A stretch of 64,000 bases of DNA, taken from Skermanella stibiiresistens SB22. GTDB taxonomy: Bacteria; Pseudomonadota; Alphaproteobacteria; Azospirillales; Azospirillaceae. Shown piece after piece: positions 17,623 to 26,095 of this stretch. A program made the translations under genes and the position numbers. Below the pieces are notes generated by a model. The model ran no database searches. It was given only the letters and a program-made list of their open reading frames with translations, and was not told the origin of the DNA. Positions within the stretch are counted from its first letter, which is position 1, and each line of letters begins with the position of its first letter. The stretch is taken from positions 248,001-312,000 of the forward strand of contig NZ_AVFL01000003.1 in assembly GCF_000576635.1 (NCBI RefSeq). The letters run 5' to 3'.

Positions 17623-18482
17623 GCGGAGCGGACACGGCACTTCTCGACGTGCGGGGCGTCAGCCGCAGCTTCTGGACCGGCGGGCTGCTGTCGCGACGGC
17701 GGATCGACGCGGTCAAGGACGTCAGCTTCACCCTGACGGACGCGCGGCCGGAGATCTTCACGATCATTGGCGAGTCCGGCAGCGGCAAATCCACGCTGGC
17801 CCGCATGATCCTGAACGGCATGAACCCGACCAGCGGAAGCATCGCGTTCGGCGGCGAGGAGCTGACGACCATCAGGAAGACGCGCGACCGGATGCGCTTC
17901 ATGAGCCGGGTTCAGCCGATCTTCCAGAACCCGTTCGAAAGCTTCAACCCGCTGAGCAAGGTCGACCGCTACCTGACCATGACGGCGCGGAACTTCACGG
18001 AGGCGCGCTCGCGGGCGGAGACCGACGACGCTTCGGACCGGGCGCTGCGCAAGGTCGGGCTGTCGCTGGCCGAGGTCAAGGACCGCTTCCCGCACGAGCT
18101 GTCCGGCGGCCAGCTTCAGCGCATCGCCATCGCCCGCGCGCTGATCCCCGGCCCTCGGCTGATCGTGGCGGACGAGCCGGTGTCGATGGTCGACGCGTCG
18201 CTGCGGGTGGCCATCGTCAACCTGTTCAAGGACCTGCGCGACGAGCTGAAGGTTTCGATCATCTACATCACCCACGACCTCGCGACGGCCTACTACATCA
18301 GCGACCGCATCATCATCATGCGGAAGGGTGAGGTGGTGGAAAGCGGCGACGCCCGCGCCGTGCTCGACAACCCGCAACACCCCTACTCGATCCTGCTGAA
18401 GGATTCGGTGCTCTCCCCCGACGTCCCCGATGACGACGAGCCCAAAACCATCGAGCGGGACCGCGCCGCCCGCTCCCACTGA
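17619..18482 (+). CDS. ABC transporter ATP-binding protein (DppF/OppF type)
   Basis: 287 aa. Walker A GESGSGKST near residue 52, Q-loop PIFQNPFESFNP, signature LSGGQLQRI, Walker B LIVADEPVSMVD, and H-loop YITHD. It lacks most of the C-terminal oligopeptide domain, as is usual for the second subunit. ATGA overlap with the preceding ATPase gene. Completes a five-gene importer just before abfA. Confidence 0.9.
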   Translation: MSGADTALLDVRGVSRSFWTGGLLSRRRIDAVKDVSFTLTDARPEIFTIIGESGSGKSTLARMILNGMNPTSGSIAFGGEELTTIRKTRDRMRFMSRVQPIFQNPFESFNPLSKVDRYLTMTARNFTEARSRAETDDASDRALRKVGLSLAEVKDRFPHELSGGQLQRIAIARALIPGPRLIVADEPVSMVDASLRVAIVNLFKDLRDELKVSIIYITHDLATAYYISDRIIIMRKGEVVESGDARAVLDNPQHPYSILLKDSVLSPDVPDDDEPKTIERDRAARSH

Positions 18483-18513
18483 AAACCAAAATCACCTCCA
18501 GGAGACTTTCCCC

Positions 18514-20064
18514 ATGTTGAAGGCTGAGGTTCTGATCGATCGCGATTTCGCGGTCGGAGCGACCGACCCGCGCCTGTTCGGCGCCTTCGTCGAACACTTG
18601 GGCCGCTGCGTCTACGGCGGCCTATTCGAACCCGGCCATCCGGAGGCCGACGAGCGCGGCTTCCGCCGCGACGTCATGGCGCTGGTCAAGGAACTGGCCC
18701 CGACGATCATGCGCTATCCCGGCGGCAACTTCGTGTCCGGCTACAACTGGGAAGACGGCGTCGGTCCAGTCGAAAATCGCCCCCGCCGCCTGGACCTCGC
18801 CTGGTTCTCGACCGAGCCCAACACCTTTGGCACCAACGAGTTCATCGACTGGTGCCGCGAGGCCGGGATCGAGCCGATGCTGGCGGTCAACCTCGGCACC
18901 CGGGACGGCGACGCGGCACGGCATTACCTGGAATACTGCAACCATCCCGGCGGAACCGCGCTGTCCGATCTGCGCCGCTCCCATGGCTGGGAAAAGCCGC
19001 ACGACGTCAAGTTCTGGTGCCTGGGCAACGAGATGGACGGCCCGTGGCAGATGGAGCGGAAGACGGCGACCGAATACGGCCGTCTCGCCACCGAGACCGC
19101 GAAGATGATGAAGTGGACCGACAAGACGATCGAACTGGCGGTCTGCGGCTCGTCGGCCCGCAACATGCCGACGTTTGGCGAGTGGGAGTACACCGTCCTC
19201 GACCACACCTTCGACCATGTCGAGTTCATCTCGCTCCACACCTACTTCAACAACTACGCCCATGACACGGCGGCGTTCCTCGCCAGCCCCGACCTGATGG
19301 ACAGCTTCATCGACGAGGTCGTGGCGATCGCCGACGCTGTCGCGGCGAAGCGGCGGTCATCCAAGCGCATCATGCTCAGCTTCGATGAATGGAACGTCTG
19401 GTACCGTACCCGCGCCAAGGGCGAGGGTCGGGCCAAGCCGGGCTGGCCGGAAGCGCCGCAGATCCTGGAGGAGATCTATACGATGGAGGACGCGCTGACC
19501 TTCGGCGGCGCCTGCATCTCGCTGCTCAACCACGCCGACCGCGTCAAGTCGGCCTGTCTCGCCCAGCTGGTCAACGCCATCGCCCCGATCATGACCGAGA
19601 CCGGCGGCCCGGCTTGGCGGCAGACGATCTTCCATCCCTTCGCCCAGATGAGCAACCTTGGCCGCGGCACGGTGCTGCGCTCGCAGGTGTCCTCGCCAAC
19701 ATATTCCGCCCGCTACTACGATCCGCGCGGCGCCGAGGAACTGTACTACCCGATGCCGGAGGTGCCCTACGTCAAGGTGGCGAGTGTCCACAACGACGAG
19801 GACAAGACCCTGACCCTGTTCGTCTTGAACCGCCATCTCGAGGAGTCCATCACCCTCGACCTGGACGCCCGTGGCTTCAACGACATGACCCTGGACCAAG
19901 CCCTGGAACTGCGCCACGACGACTTGCAGGCGATCAACACCAAGAACGCCCCGGACGCGGTCACCCCCGCGCCGCTGGACGGCGTCGAGGTCCGCGGCGG
20001 GCGTTTGCAGGCGACGCTGGCCCCGGCATCCTGGAACGTCATCCGCCTCAAGACGCCGGGCTGA
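18514..20064 (+). CDS. abfA: Alpha-N-arabinofuranosidase, GH51
   Basis: 516 aa. A ribosome site (CCAGGAGA) precedes the ATG. GH51 features: FGAFVEHLGRCVYGGLFEP near residue 25, RYPGGNFVSGYNWEDG near residue 70, acid/base Glu173 in LGNEMDG and nucleophile Glu292 in SFDEWNVWY, positions matching characterised bacterial AbfA enzymes. No signal peptide, so it works in the cytoplasm, releasing L-arabinofuranose from short oligosaccharides imported by the preceding transporter. It is the last gene of the operon, 31 bp after the second ATPase, and is followed by a strong hairpin. Confidence 0.95.
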   Translation: MLKAEVLIDRDFAVGATDPRLFGAFVEHLGRCVYGGLFEPGHPEADERGFRRDVMALVKELAPTIMRYPGGNFVSGYNWEDGVGPVENRPRRLDLAWFSTEPNTFGTNEFIDWCREAGIEPMLAVNLGTRDGDAARHYLEYCNHPGGTALSDLRRSHGWEKPHDVKFWCLGNEMDGPWQMERKTATEYGRLATETAKMMKWTDKTIELAVCGSSARNMPTFGEWEYTVLDHTFDHVEFISLHTYFNNYAHDTAAFLASPDLMDSFIDEVVAIADAVAAKRRSSKRIMLSFDEWNVWYRTRAKGEGRAKPGWPEAPQILEEIYTMEDALTFGGACISLLNHADRVKSACLAQLVNAIAPIMTETGGPAWRQTIFHPFAQMSNLGRGTVLRSQVSSPTYSARYYDPRGAEELYYPMPEVPYVKVASVHNDEDKTLTLFVLNRHLEESITLDLDARGFNDMTLDQALELRHDDLQAINTKNAPDAVTPAPLDGVEVRGGRLQATLAPASWNVIRLKTPG

Positions 20065-20073
20065 GGGACGAAC

Positions 20074-20107
20074 CGGCGGGCGCCAACCCTTGGGTTGGCA
20101 CCCGCCG
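20074..20107. terminator. Strong hairpin between convergent genes (bidirectional terminator candidate)
   Basis: A 15-bp stem (CGGCGGG and GCCAACCC arms with one mismatch) with a very short loop, 10 bp after the abfA stop and 9 bp from the stop of the small gene on the other strand. No T-run follows on either side, so efficiency is uncertain. Confidence 0.6.
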
Positions 20108-20116
20108 TCCAGTCAA

Positions 20117-20287
20117 TCAAGCCATTTGGTCATGATCGCGTTGCGCGTCCGGGTTGGTCTTGCCGGTCGGCATGTTGGGATCCGCCTCGGCGTCCAGCGT
20201 TTGCGTGCTGGCGTAGAACATGGACGCGCTGATCGCCAGGAACGATCCGACGACGAGCACCAGAAAGGCGACATTGCCACCGGTCAT
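20117..20287 (-). CDS. Small single-span membrane protein
   Basis: 56 aa, below usual length cut-offs. A good ribosome site (GGGAGAAAG) precedes the ATG at 20287. An N-terminal membrane helix (VAFLVLVVGSFLAISASMFY) is followed by a polar, acidic tail rich in Asp, Asn, Pro and Thr (LDAEADPNMP, PDAQRDHDQMA). Short, convergent with abfA; the nearest upstream gene on its strand is the DUF697-like protein. No known family recognised. Start site, hydrophobic segment and coding-strand codon use support a real gene. Confidence 0.6.
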   Translation of the reverse strand: MTGGNVAFLVLVVGSFLAISASMFYASTQTLDAEADPNMPTGKTNPDAQRDHDQMA

Positions 20288-20401
20288 GACTTTCTCCCAA
20301 GTAGTTGTTCGATACCCTTAGTTGGCTCTCAACAGGTCGAAAGCCAGTATCATCACGGTGCCGGCTGACGGATCCGCGGGTTGAACGCCATTCCAGTGGA
20401 G

Positions 20402-20938
20402 TCAGGTGCCGGTCGCGGGTGGGTTCTCCCGCATCCTGCGCGCCGCTTGGCGATACTGTTCCTTGAAGGCGGCCTTGAGGGCATTCTTGTCCATCCGCCC
20501 GTCGCGTTTGAAATATTCATGGGTTGTGTGCCCGACGGCGTAGGTCACGGCGCCGCAGAGCACCGCGTCGGCCGCCATCGCCGGGATCGTGCCGATCCCG
20601 GTGAGCTTCAGGGCGTCGTTCAGGAACTTGCCGCCCGCGAGCAGCAGCCCGGTCGAGAGCCCCATCCCCCGCAGGATCTGGAACAGCAGCCCCTTGGCCT
20701 TCTCCTTGTCCCAGAGATGGCCGTGGGCGCGGCCAATGAAGACGATCATCGTCATGTTGATCATCACCAAGGCGACCCAGGAGACGGCCGGCCACGCTCC
20801 CCAGAAGGCCGCCTGCGCGGTCGCGTGATTGATGATGATCTCCGACCTTTCCTCCGGTGTCCGGGTGTCGTCGTCGGCCTCCTCGAAGCCCTTGTCGATT
20901 TCCTCGGGCTTGGGTTCGGGTTTTTCCGCGCCCGCCAT
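20402..20938 (-). CDS. Hypothetical membrane protein (DUF697-like)
   Basis: 178 aa. Acidic N-terminus (residues 1-35), then hydrophobic segments at about 45-70 (AWPAVSWVALVMINMTMIVFIG), 88-105 and 120-138 (AMAADAVLCGAVTYAVGHTT), ending in a basic amphipathic helix (KNALKAAFKEQYRQAARRM). The order of glycine-rich hairpin then YAVGHTTHEYFKRDGRM resembles the DUF697/YcjF group, membrane proteins often linked to GTPases or stress functions. Overlaps the upstream 100-aa gene by one base (TAATG), so they form an operon. Function unknown. Confidence 0.65.
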   Translation of the reverse strand: MAGAEKPEPKPEEIDKGFEEADDDTRTPEERSEIIINHATAQAAFWGAWPAVSWVALVMINMTMIVFIGRAHGHLWDKEKAKGLLFQILRGMGLSTGLLLAGGKFLNDALKLTGIGTIPAMAADAVLCGAVTYAVGHTTHEYFKRDGRMDKNALKAAFKEQYRQAARRMRENPPATGT

Positions 20939-21240
20939 TACGGCCTCCCGTCCGGCGCGGACGGCTTGCGGCCGCCCTCCTCGTCCAGCACCTCGCTCAC
21001 GGCCTCGGCCAAGGTTTCGAACACGCTGGTTAGATCGTCTTGTGGCAACTCGTTCGCCTCGATCCCGGCGACCTCGAGCATGCGGACCAGCTCGTCGGGA
21101 TCCAAGTTCCGGGTCAGGGTGGCGAGGCGGTCGCCGTCGAGCGACATCAGCGCGTGACTCACCGCGTCACCGGACAGGTCGAGGTGGTCCCGCAGGGTTT
21201 CGACCAGTTGGTCGAAGTCGATCATCGTCGTCTCCGTCAT
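20938..21240 (-). CDS. Hypothetical acidic helical protein
   Basis: 100 aa, acidic and helical, no signal or membrane segment: FDQLVETLRDHLDLSGDAV, then a repeated-looking LATLTRNLDPDELVRMLEVAGIE and DLTSVFETLAEAVSEVL. No family recognised. Its stop overlaps the start of the DUF697-like gene, indicating coupled translation. It lies 95 bp downstream of the UbiA-type gene on the same strand and could be co-transcribed with the lipid-type cluster. Confidence 0.6.
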   Translation of the reverse strand: MTETTMIDFDQLVETLRDHLDLSGDAVSHALMSLDGDRLATLTRNLDPDELVRMLEVAGIEANELPQDDLTSVFETLAEAVSEVLDEEGGRKPSAPDGRP

Positions 21241-21334
21241 GGACCGGCGAACACGGTCGCCGGTTTCCCGACCTGTGAACGTTTCACCTCGACGGAAAGA
21301 TCAGTCCCCGGCGACAATGTCCCAGGACGCCGGA

Positions 21335-22252
21335 TCACGCGGCGGCGAGGCCGAGCGCCACGCCGACCAGGGCCAGCGACAGGCCGGCGTATAGCTCGGT
21401 GGCCGGCCGCAGGAACCGGGAATCGGCGTCGGGGCGTCGCGCGGTGAACGCGAAGCGCAGCAGCGCCACGGCCAGCAGGCCCGCCAGGGCGACGGTGCCC
21501 CAAGCCACCCCGGCACCCAATCCGAGCCGCGCGATCAGGCCCGCCGCGAGCGCCGCGTGCGCGCCGAGCAGCGCCAAACCGATGGCGACGCAGGCGCGAT
21601 GGCCGATCATCACCGAATAGGTCTGATAGCCCTCCCGCTCCTCGCGCGGGGCACGGGTCTTGCGCAGGATCTCCCAGATGTAGCCGGGCAGGCTGACCCA
21701 CAGCGCGATCAGCCAGTGCTCCGCGCCGAACAGGGGCGGCGAGGCCGGGCGGGTAGCCAAGGCGAGCAGGTAGAACGCGCCGAACAGGCTGACCGGGGCG
21801 TGGGTCAGGAACGCCAGCAGGCGGTTGCCACCGATCAGCTCCGGCAGGTAGAACCATTTACCCATCAGAAAGGCGAACGCGAACATCGCCAGGAACTCGG
21901 GCAACGCCAGCGGCCAAATCAGGTTGAGCGCGACCATCACCGCCACGGTCAGTCCCCGGAGCCAATCCAGATCGTCGAAGCCGACCCGTCCGGACGGCAG
22001 CGGCCGCTCCGGGAAGTAGCGGCGATCGGTCTCGGCGTCCTTGAACTCGTCACACAGCCGGTAATACAGCATGACCAGCAAATATGTGGCGGCGCCGACC
22101 CAGAACGCCGTGTCGAACACCGGCACCGGCAGGCCATGCAGCGCGCGCGCTGGCCAGAACACCACGATGGTGCTGAGCAGCGCGGCGCCGACCCGCGATG
22201 CCGGCGGAAACATCTCCCGCAGATAGACACCCCAGCGCGCCAAGCGATTCAT
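21335..22252 (-). CDS. UbiA family prenyltransferase
   Basis: 305 aa, about eight membrane helices. The first Asp-rich motif is clear: D68-x3-D72-x3-D76 in LCDEFKDAETDRRYFP, followed by the conserved RPLPSGRV; the second, catalytic-loop region reads TRAPREEREGYQTYS, matching UbiA loop 3 more loosely. The family transfers an isoprenoid chain to an aromatic or glycerol-phosphate acceptor in the membrane. Its neighbours (CDP-alcohol phosphotransferase and a CarS-like fragment) point to polar-lipid chemistry rather than quinone synthesis, which is inference. Confidence 0.82.
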   Translation of the reverse strand: MNRLARWGVYLREMFPPASRVGAALLSTIVVFWPARALHGLPVPVFDTAFWVGAATYLLVMLYYRLCDEFKDAETDRRYFPERPLPSGRVGFDDLDWLRGLTVAVMVALNLIWPLALPEFLAMFAFAFLMGKWFYLPELIGGNRLLAFLTHAPVSLFGAFYLLALATRPASPPLFGAEHWLIALWVSLPGYIWEILRKTRAPREEREGYQTYSVMIGHRACVAIGLALLGAHAALAAGLIARLGLGAGVAWGTVALAGLLAVALLRFAFTARRPDADSRFLRPATELYAGLSLALVGVALGLAAA

Positions 22253-22274
22253 CTTCCAAATTCCTTTAGGCGCA

Positions 22275-22949
22275 TCAGGTCAAGCGCCAATCGAGCCAGA
22301 AATAGACCGAGGCGATGGCGCAGACGGCGCCGAGCATCATCCCCAGGTGGCGTGGCTTCCAGTAGGCGGCGTTGTGCAGCATCAGCGCTCCGTGGAGCAG
22401 CAGGGCCGCCCCCAGCAAGGGCTCCGCGAGATCAGGGCCGGCCAGGGCCAGCAGCGGGTAATAGCCGCCGGCGATGAAGACCACCCAGAACGCCGGCACT
22501 CCCAGATAGGCTAGCCGGGGAGGTTGGCCCGCCGCCCCCGCCTTGCTGGTGACATCGATGTTGCCGACGCCGTTGAAGACGGACAGGCGGACCACGCCGG
22601 CGACGATGAACATCCCCAGGATCGCCAGCGACCATGGCGCGTCGAAGCCCATCGCGTGGAACCACGCGGACGGCGCGATCAGATAGATGAACGCGTCGGC
22701 GAAGCCGTCGAGATAGCGTCCGAAGTCCCGGGTCGTGCCGTGGCGGCGAGCCAGCACGCCATCGAAGGCGTCGCACAGCATCGCGAGGAACAGCAACCCG
22801 ACGGTGAGTTCGAGGCGGTGATGAACGGTCGCGAGCAGCGCCGCCAGGGCCAGTGCCAGTCCGCACAGCGTGACGGCGTCGACGCAGTTGAGGCGCACGA
22901 TCGCGAGCGCCCCGGGGGGTGGCAGGGATGATGGGGAAGGATGGCTCAC
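22275..22949 (-). CDS. CDP-alcohol phosphatidyltransferase family protein
   Basis: 224 aa with six hydrophobic segments. The complete family motif is present: DG-x2-AR-x8-G-x3-D-x3-D in DGVLARRHGTTRDF followed by GRYLDGFAD, near residues 63-85; its Asp residues hold the metals that activate CDP. Enzymes of this family displace CMP from a CDP-activated lipid or alcohol with a second alcohol. The start GTG at 22949 overlaps the stop of the upstream CarS-like fragment (GTGA). Acceptor unknown; with a CarS-like partner the CDP-activated substrate may be an isoprenoid-type lipid (inference). Confidence 0.83.
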   Translation of the reverse strand: MSHPSPSSLPPPGALAIVRLNCVDAVTLCGLALALAALLATVHHRLELTVGLLFLAMLCDAFDGVLARRHGTTRDFGRYLDGFADAFIYLIAPSAWFHAMGFDAPWSLAILGMFIVAGVVRLSVFNGVGNIDVTSKAGAAGQPPRLAYLGVPAFWVVFIAGGYYPLLALAGPDLAEPLLGAALLLHGALMLHNAAYWKPRHLGMMLGAVCAIASVYFWLDWRLT

Positions 22950-23350
22950 AGGGGCTCCGAGCGCAGCTTGCAGAGGAACAGCAGGTAGTTCGCCGCCAGA
23001 TGCAGGGCGGTGAAGAACACGACCCCGGCGAGCACGAATGTGAAGCTCATGCGGCTGAACGGATAGAGCATCAGCAGGCAGCCGAACACCGAATCCGCTT
23101 GGTCGAGCAGCACGTGCGGCAATGCCCCCGCCTGCCCTGGCCGGATGTCACGCTGGCGTTTCAGGAAGCTGTTCGGCAGTTCGAACAGGCTGTATCCGAG
23201 ACCATATAGAAGCCCGTAAACCGCTGGCCCATGGGCTTCGAAGTCGAGCACGTTGTAGGGCGTCAGACCGGGGTAGCGGGCAACGACAACCAGATCGACC
23301 TGCGCTCGATCTTGTCGGTCGTGACGCCGTACCAGCCGAACTCGCTCTGA
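22946..23350 (-). pseudogene. CDP-archaeol synthase (CarS)-like gene, N-terminal half missing
   Basis: Only the C-terminal half is recognisable: an AVYGLLYGLGYSLFELPNSF helix, LKRQRDIRPG, LLDQADSVFG and a final helix ending AANYLLFL, matching the end of CDP-archaeol synthase/CarS proteins (normally about 170-200 aa). A 101-aa frame can start at GTG 23251, without a ribosome site; the same frame is open only to a TGA at 23351. The upstream half expected in CarS is absent, and another short coding-like frame overlaps there. It ends in a coupled GTGA overlap with the CDP-alcohol transferase gene, so an intact copy once headed that operon. Confidence 0.6.
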
Positions 23351-23418
23351 TCATCCGGACGTCACGGAACGCACGCTGCTCGCCGGCGTGCGGATCGGTG
23401 TCGATCGACCATTGGCGC

Positions 23419-24918
23419 TCAGGCCTGGTCGACTGCCGGTCGTCGAAGCGAGAGGAACACGACCACCGCCGTGACGAGGGTGACGGCGGCCAAGCAGAGC
23501 GTGAGCGCGTTGAACGCGTCTCCGTAACTCGCAAGCAGCGCTGGCGCCGGAACCTCTGGCGCAAGCGCTGAGGCGCCCCCGAGGTCGCCCGTCGCAAGCC
23601 GCTCCGCGATCGATGAGGAGGCCGTTGGCTGGGCGATGAGCGGTGAGATCCGGGACTGCGCCAGGCCGCTCAGCAGCGCCGTGGCCAGCGCCAGGGCGAT
23701 GCCTTCGCCGGCGACGCGAACAGTTCCGAACATGCCTGCGGCCATGCCTGCGCGCTCCTTCGGCACAACACTGACCGCCAGCCCATCCATCAGGCCCCAC
23801 GGAAAGCTTATGCCGACGCCGATGACGAGAAGGGCAGGGACCAGGGCCGCGGTTCCAGCGCCAATCGGAACCTGGCCGAGCCAGGACACGCCCACGCTCG
23901 TGACGACGAGGCCCAGGCCGCAAAGCGTCGCTGGCGACACCCAACGGGCCAGCGATCCCGCCAGCAGCGGCAGCACCAGCAAAGGCGCCGACATGGAGAG
24001 CATGGTCTGGCCAGCTTCCGAAGCCGACATCCCGTCGATTCCGACAAGCCGGACAGGAAGCAGGATCAAAAGCACGACGAAGCCGTAGGCGGGAGCCGCC
24101 GCAAGAAGCTGGACACCCACAAACTGCCGATACCGAAACAGATCGAGGTCCAGCATGGGGCGCGCGACGCGACGTTCGATAACGACGAACGCGATCAGAA
24201 GTGCAGCCGTCGCTCCGAAGAGGGCGACGACCACCGGGTCGGACCATCCGCGGCCCGGACCCTCAAGGATCGCCGTCGTCAGGGTTGCGAGCGCGACCGT
24301 GAAGCTCACGCTCCCCGGCCAGTCCACCGCCGTGGCGTCCGGGTCCCGCGACTCGGCCATCGAGACGATTCCGATAAGGAAAGCGGCGGCATCGAAGGCG
24401 ACGACCAGTGCGAAGATGCTTCGCCAGTCGAACAACTCGAACAGATAAGCCGACGCGATCGGGGCGACCGAGAGGCCGATTCCGAAGCTCATGCCAACGA
24501 AACTGAACGCCCGCAGTTGTCCGGGGCCTTGAAACTCCTGCGCCAGAACGGCCATCCCGGCCGACATCGCGGCAGCGGCCATGACGCCTTGCGCCGCCCG
24601 GATCAGGTTGAAGCTGGTCATGTCGGGTGCAAACGCGAGCATCACCGACAGAATGGCGAACACGCCCGTCGCGATGGCAAACACCCGCTTGCGACCATAT
24701 CGATCCGCCATCGCCCCGGCCGCGAGAAGCAGGCTCCCGAAGGTCAGCAGATAGGCGTTTGTCGCCCAGCTGATCGAGACTGGCGATCCGCCAAGCGCCG
24801 CGGCGATGGCTGGCAGGGCTATGGTTGGCCCCGTGAAGGCGAGCGGCATCGACGCGGAAGCGAGGCAGACGGCCAGGAGAACGGCCGCGGATCCCCGCGT
24901 CGGGGACTGATTTTCCAT
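23419..24918 (-). CDS. MFS transporter, DHA2-like (14 helices)
   Basis: 499 aa. The start at 24918 (MENQSPT) has AAGGAAAC upstream; an earlier in-frame ATG at 24951 lacks a site. Helix 1 ends near IALPAIAAAL; the MFS motif A is present in the loop after helix 2 (GAMADRYGRKRVF), and length and hydropathy suggest 14 helices, as in the drug:proton antiporter-2 family. Exports unknown compounds at the inner membrane. Divergent from a TetR gene with inverted repeats between them, the standard arrangement for a regulated efflux pump. Codon use is less GC-biased than neighbours and it is flanked by gene remnants, suggesting acquisition. Confidence 0.88.
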   Translation of the reverse strand: MENQSPTRGSAAVLLAVCLASASMPLAFTGPTIALPAIAAALGGSPVSISWATNAYLLTFGSLLLAAGAMADRYGRKRVFAIATGVFAILSVMLAFAPDMTSFNLIRAAQGVMAAAAMSAGMAVLAQEFQGPGQLRAFSFVGMSFGIGLSVAPIASAYLFELFDWRSIFALVVAFDAAAFLIGIVSMAESRDPDATAVDWPGSVSFTVALATLTTAILEGPGRGWSDPVVVALFGATAALLIAFVVIERRVARPMLDLDLFRYRQFVGVQLLAAAPAYGFVVLLILLPVRLVGIDGMSASEAGQTMLSMSAPLLVLPLLAGSLARWVSPATLCGLGLVVTSVGVSWLGQVPIGAGTAALVPALLVIGVGISFPWGLMDGLAVSVVPKERAGMAAGMFGTVRVAGEGIALALATALLSGLAQSRISPLIAQPTASSSIAERLATGDLGGASALAPEVPAPALLASYGDAFNALTLCLAAVTLVTAVVVFLSLRRPAVDQA

Positions 24919-25064
24919 TATAGTTTCCTTACAGGTCAGGAGACGCGCCACGGCCCGCTGGTGTCAGTCCAGCCGCCGCGACCCCTGCGAGGAGCTGGCT
25001 CCTGCGTCCCGGTCTTGGCGGCGTACTGTCCTGCGGCGATGGATCGATAGAGACACTTTGCAAA

Positions 25065-25137
25065 ATTCTTTAGTAACCGCTATATAACTGCGATGACGGG
25101 TTCAGCAAGGGACAATCTTTAGTGATTGATAAAGAAT
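25065..25137. promoter_or_regulatory. Operator half-sites and dyad in the MFS/TetR divergent region
   Basis: A dyad AATCTTTA, 8 bp, TAAAGAAT lies at 25114-25137, overlapping the TetR start codon, and a related half-site ATTCTTTAG lies at 25065-25073. The AT-rich stretch between (CTATATAA) may hold the promoters. The arrangement fits repression of both divergent genes by the TetR product; not demonstrated. Confidence 0.5.
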
Positions 25138-25742
25138 CTGGCCGGCCGGGACGGCCTCGGTCATTTGACCTGGAGGAGGCGCTTGAAGCGGGGCAGCAAC
25201 TCTTTCATGAGCGCGGCTATGACGGCGTCTCCCTGTCGGATCTGACGGCCGCAATCGGCATCGCTGCTCCGAGCTTTTATGCCGCGTTCGGGAGCAAGGC
25301 GGCTTTCTTCCAGATGATCCTGGGCCGCTACAGCAGCGCGACACCGCCGATCGACGCCTTCGGGGTCGAGGGGGACGCGGTGGCGACGCTGATCGAGACC
25401 TATCTGGTCGCGCGTGCTGTGTCCTACAGCCGGGATGCCGCAGCTCAGGGCTGCCTGGTTCTCAACGCCACCCGGAACTGCAGCGACGCCGGCGCCGCGG
25501 CCGCAGCCGGTCAGATCGCCGAGGACGGCCGCTTGCGCGTGCGCGACCTCGTCGCCCGGTCGCGACCGGATCTGGCGGAGCCGGTCAGCGACTTGGTCGC
25601 GTCTGTCATGCAGGGATTGTCCGCGCACGCTCGACAGGGTTGGTCGACCGAACGTCTGGTCACGGTTGCGAGGAACGCTGCTCTCTCGGTCAGAACGATG
25701 GCAGAGACGTCGGATTTCTCCGCGAGTGAGCCGAAAGCGTAG
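25122..25742 (+). CDS. TetR/AcrR family transcriptional regulator
   Basis: 206 aa from GTG 25122. Helix-turn-helix at about residues 12-58: RPGRPRSFDLEEALEAGQ, GVSLSDLTAAIGIAAPSFY, AAFGSKAAFFQ. C-terminal effector domain has QGCLVLNAT, like the TetR at 6005. No ATG alternative keeps the DNA-binding domain. Divergent from the MFS exporter; predicted to repress it. Confidence 0.87.
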   Translation: MIDKESGRPGRPRSFDLEEALEAGQQLFHERGYDGVSLSDLTAAIGIAAPSFYAAFGSKAAFFQMILGRYSSATPPIDAFGVEGDAVATLIETYLVARAVSYSRDAAAQGCLVLNATRNCSDAGAAAAAGQIAEDGRLRVRDLVARSRPDLAEPVSDLVASVMQGLSAHARQGWSTERLVTVARNAALSVRTMAETSDFSASEPKA

Positions 25743-25778
25743 CGAACAGGCTTGCCCACTGCGCGTCAGGTCGCAGGA

Positions 25779-25901
25779 TCGGGCGTTAGGGCCTCCGTCT
25801 ACCGTCAGCGTCGTGCCGGTGACATAGCGCGCCTTGTCGCTGGCCAGGTAGGCCACGGCGTGCCCGATCTCGGCGCCTTCGCCAAAAATTGCCCCGAGAC
25901 G
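25779..25901 (-). pseudogene. Fragment of an SDR oxidoreductase C-terminus
   Basis: About 41 codons read AEIGHAVAYLASDKARYV then TGTTLTVDGG, the conserved end of classical SDR enzymes of the glucose 1-dehydrogenase type. Neither the Rossmann fold nor the normal stop is present: upstream the frame loses similarity and downstream it runs on antisense to the TetR gene. A remnant cut at both ends. Confidence 0.7.
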
Positions 25902-26095
25902 TGGCCCGGCGTTATCGGATGGTTCCCGAGTGGGCGAAAGCGTCTGCCTGCGGGCGCCGTCTCAGAGTCCGTCCGTGGCGCACCGTCGACTCTGACGCCC
26001 GCCCGGCCCCCTACTGTGGCGAGATGAGCGCGGTGATGGCGTTCAAGTGGGCGCCCACGCGGTCGGGACCAAACCGGTCCGGCTCGATCGGGTAG

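Noticed and set aside
23360-24247. Long antisense frame over the MFS gene's 3' end
   Set aside because: Arg/Pro-rich composition typical of a shadow; membrane-helix pattern is only in the minus frame of the MFS gene.
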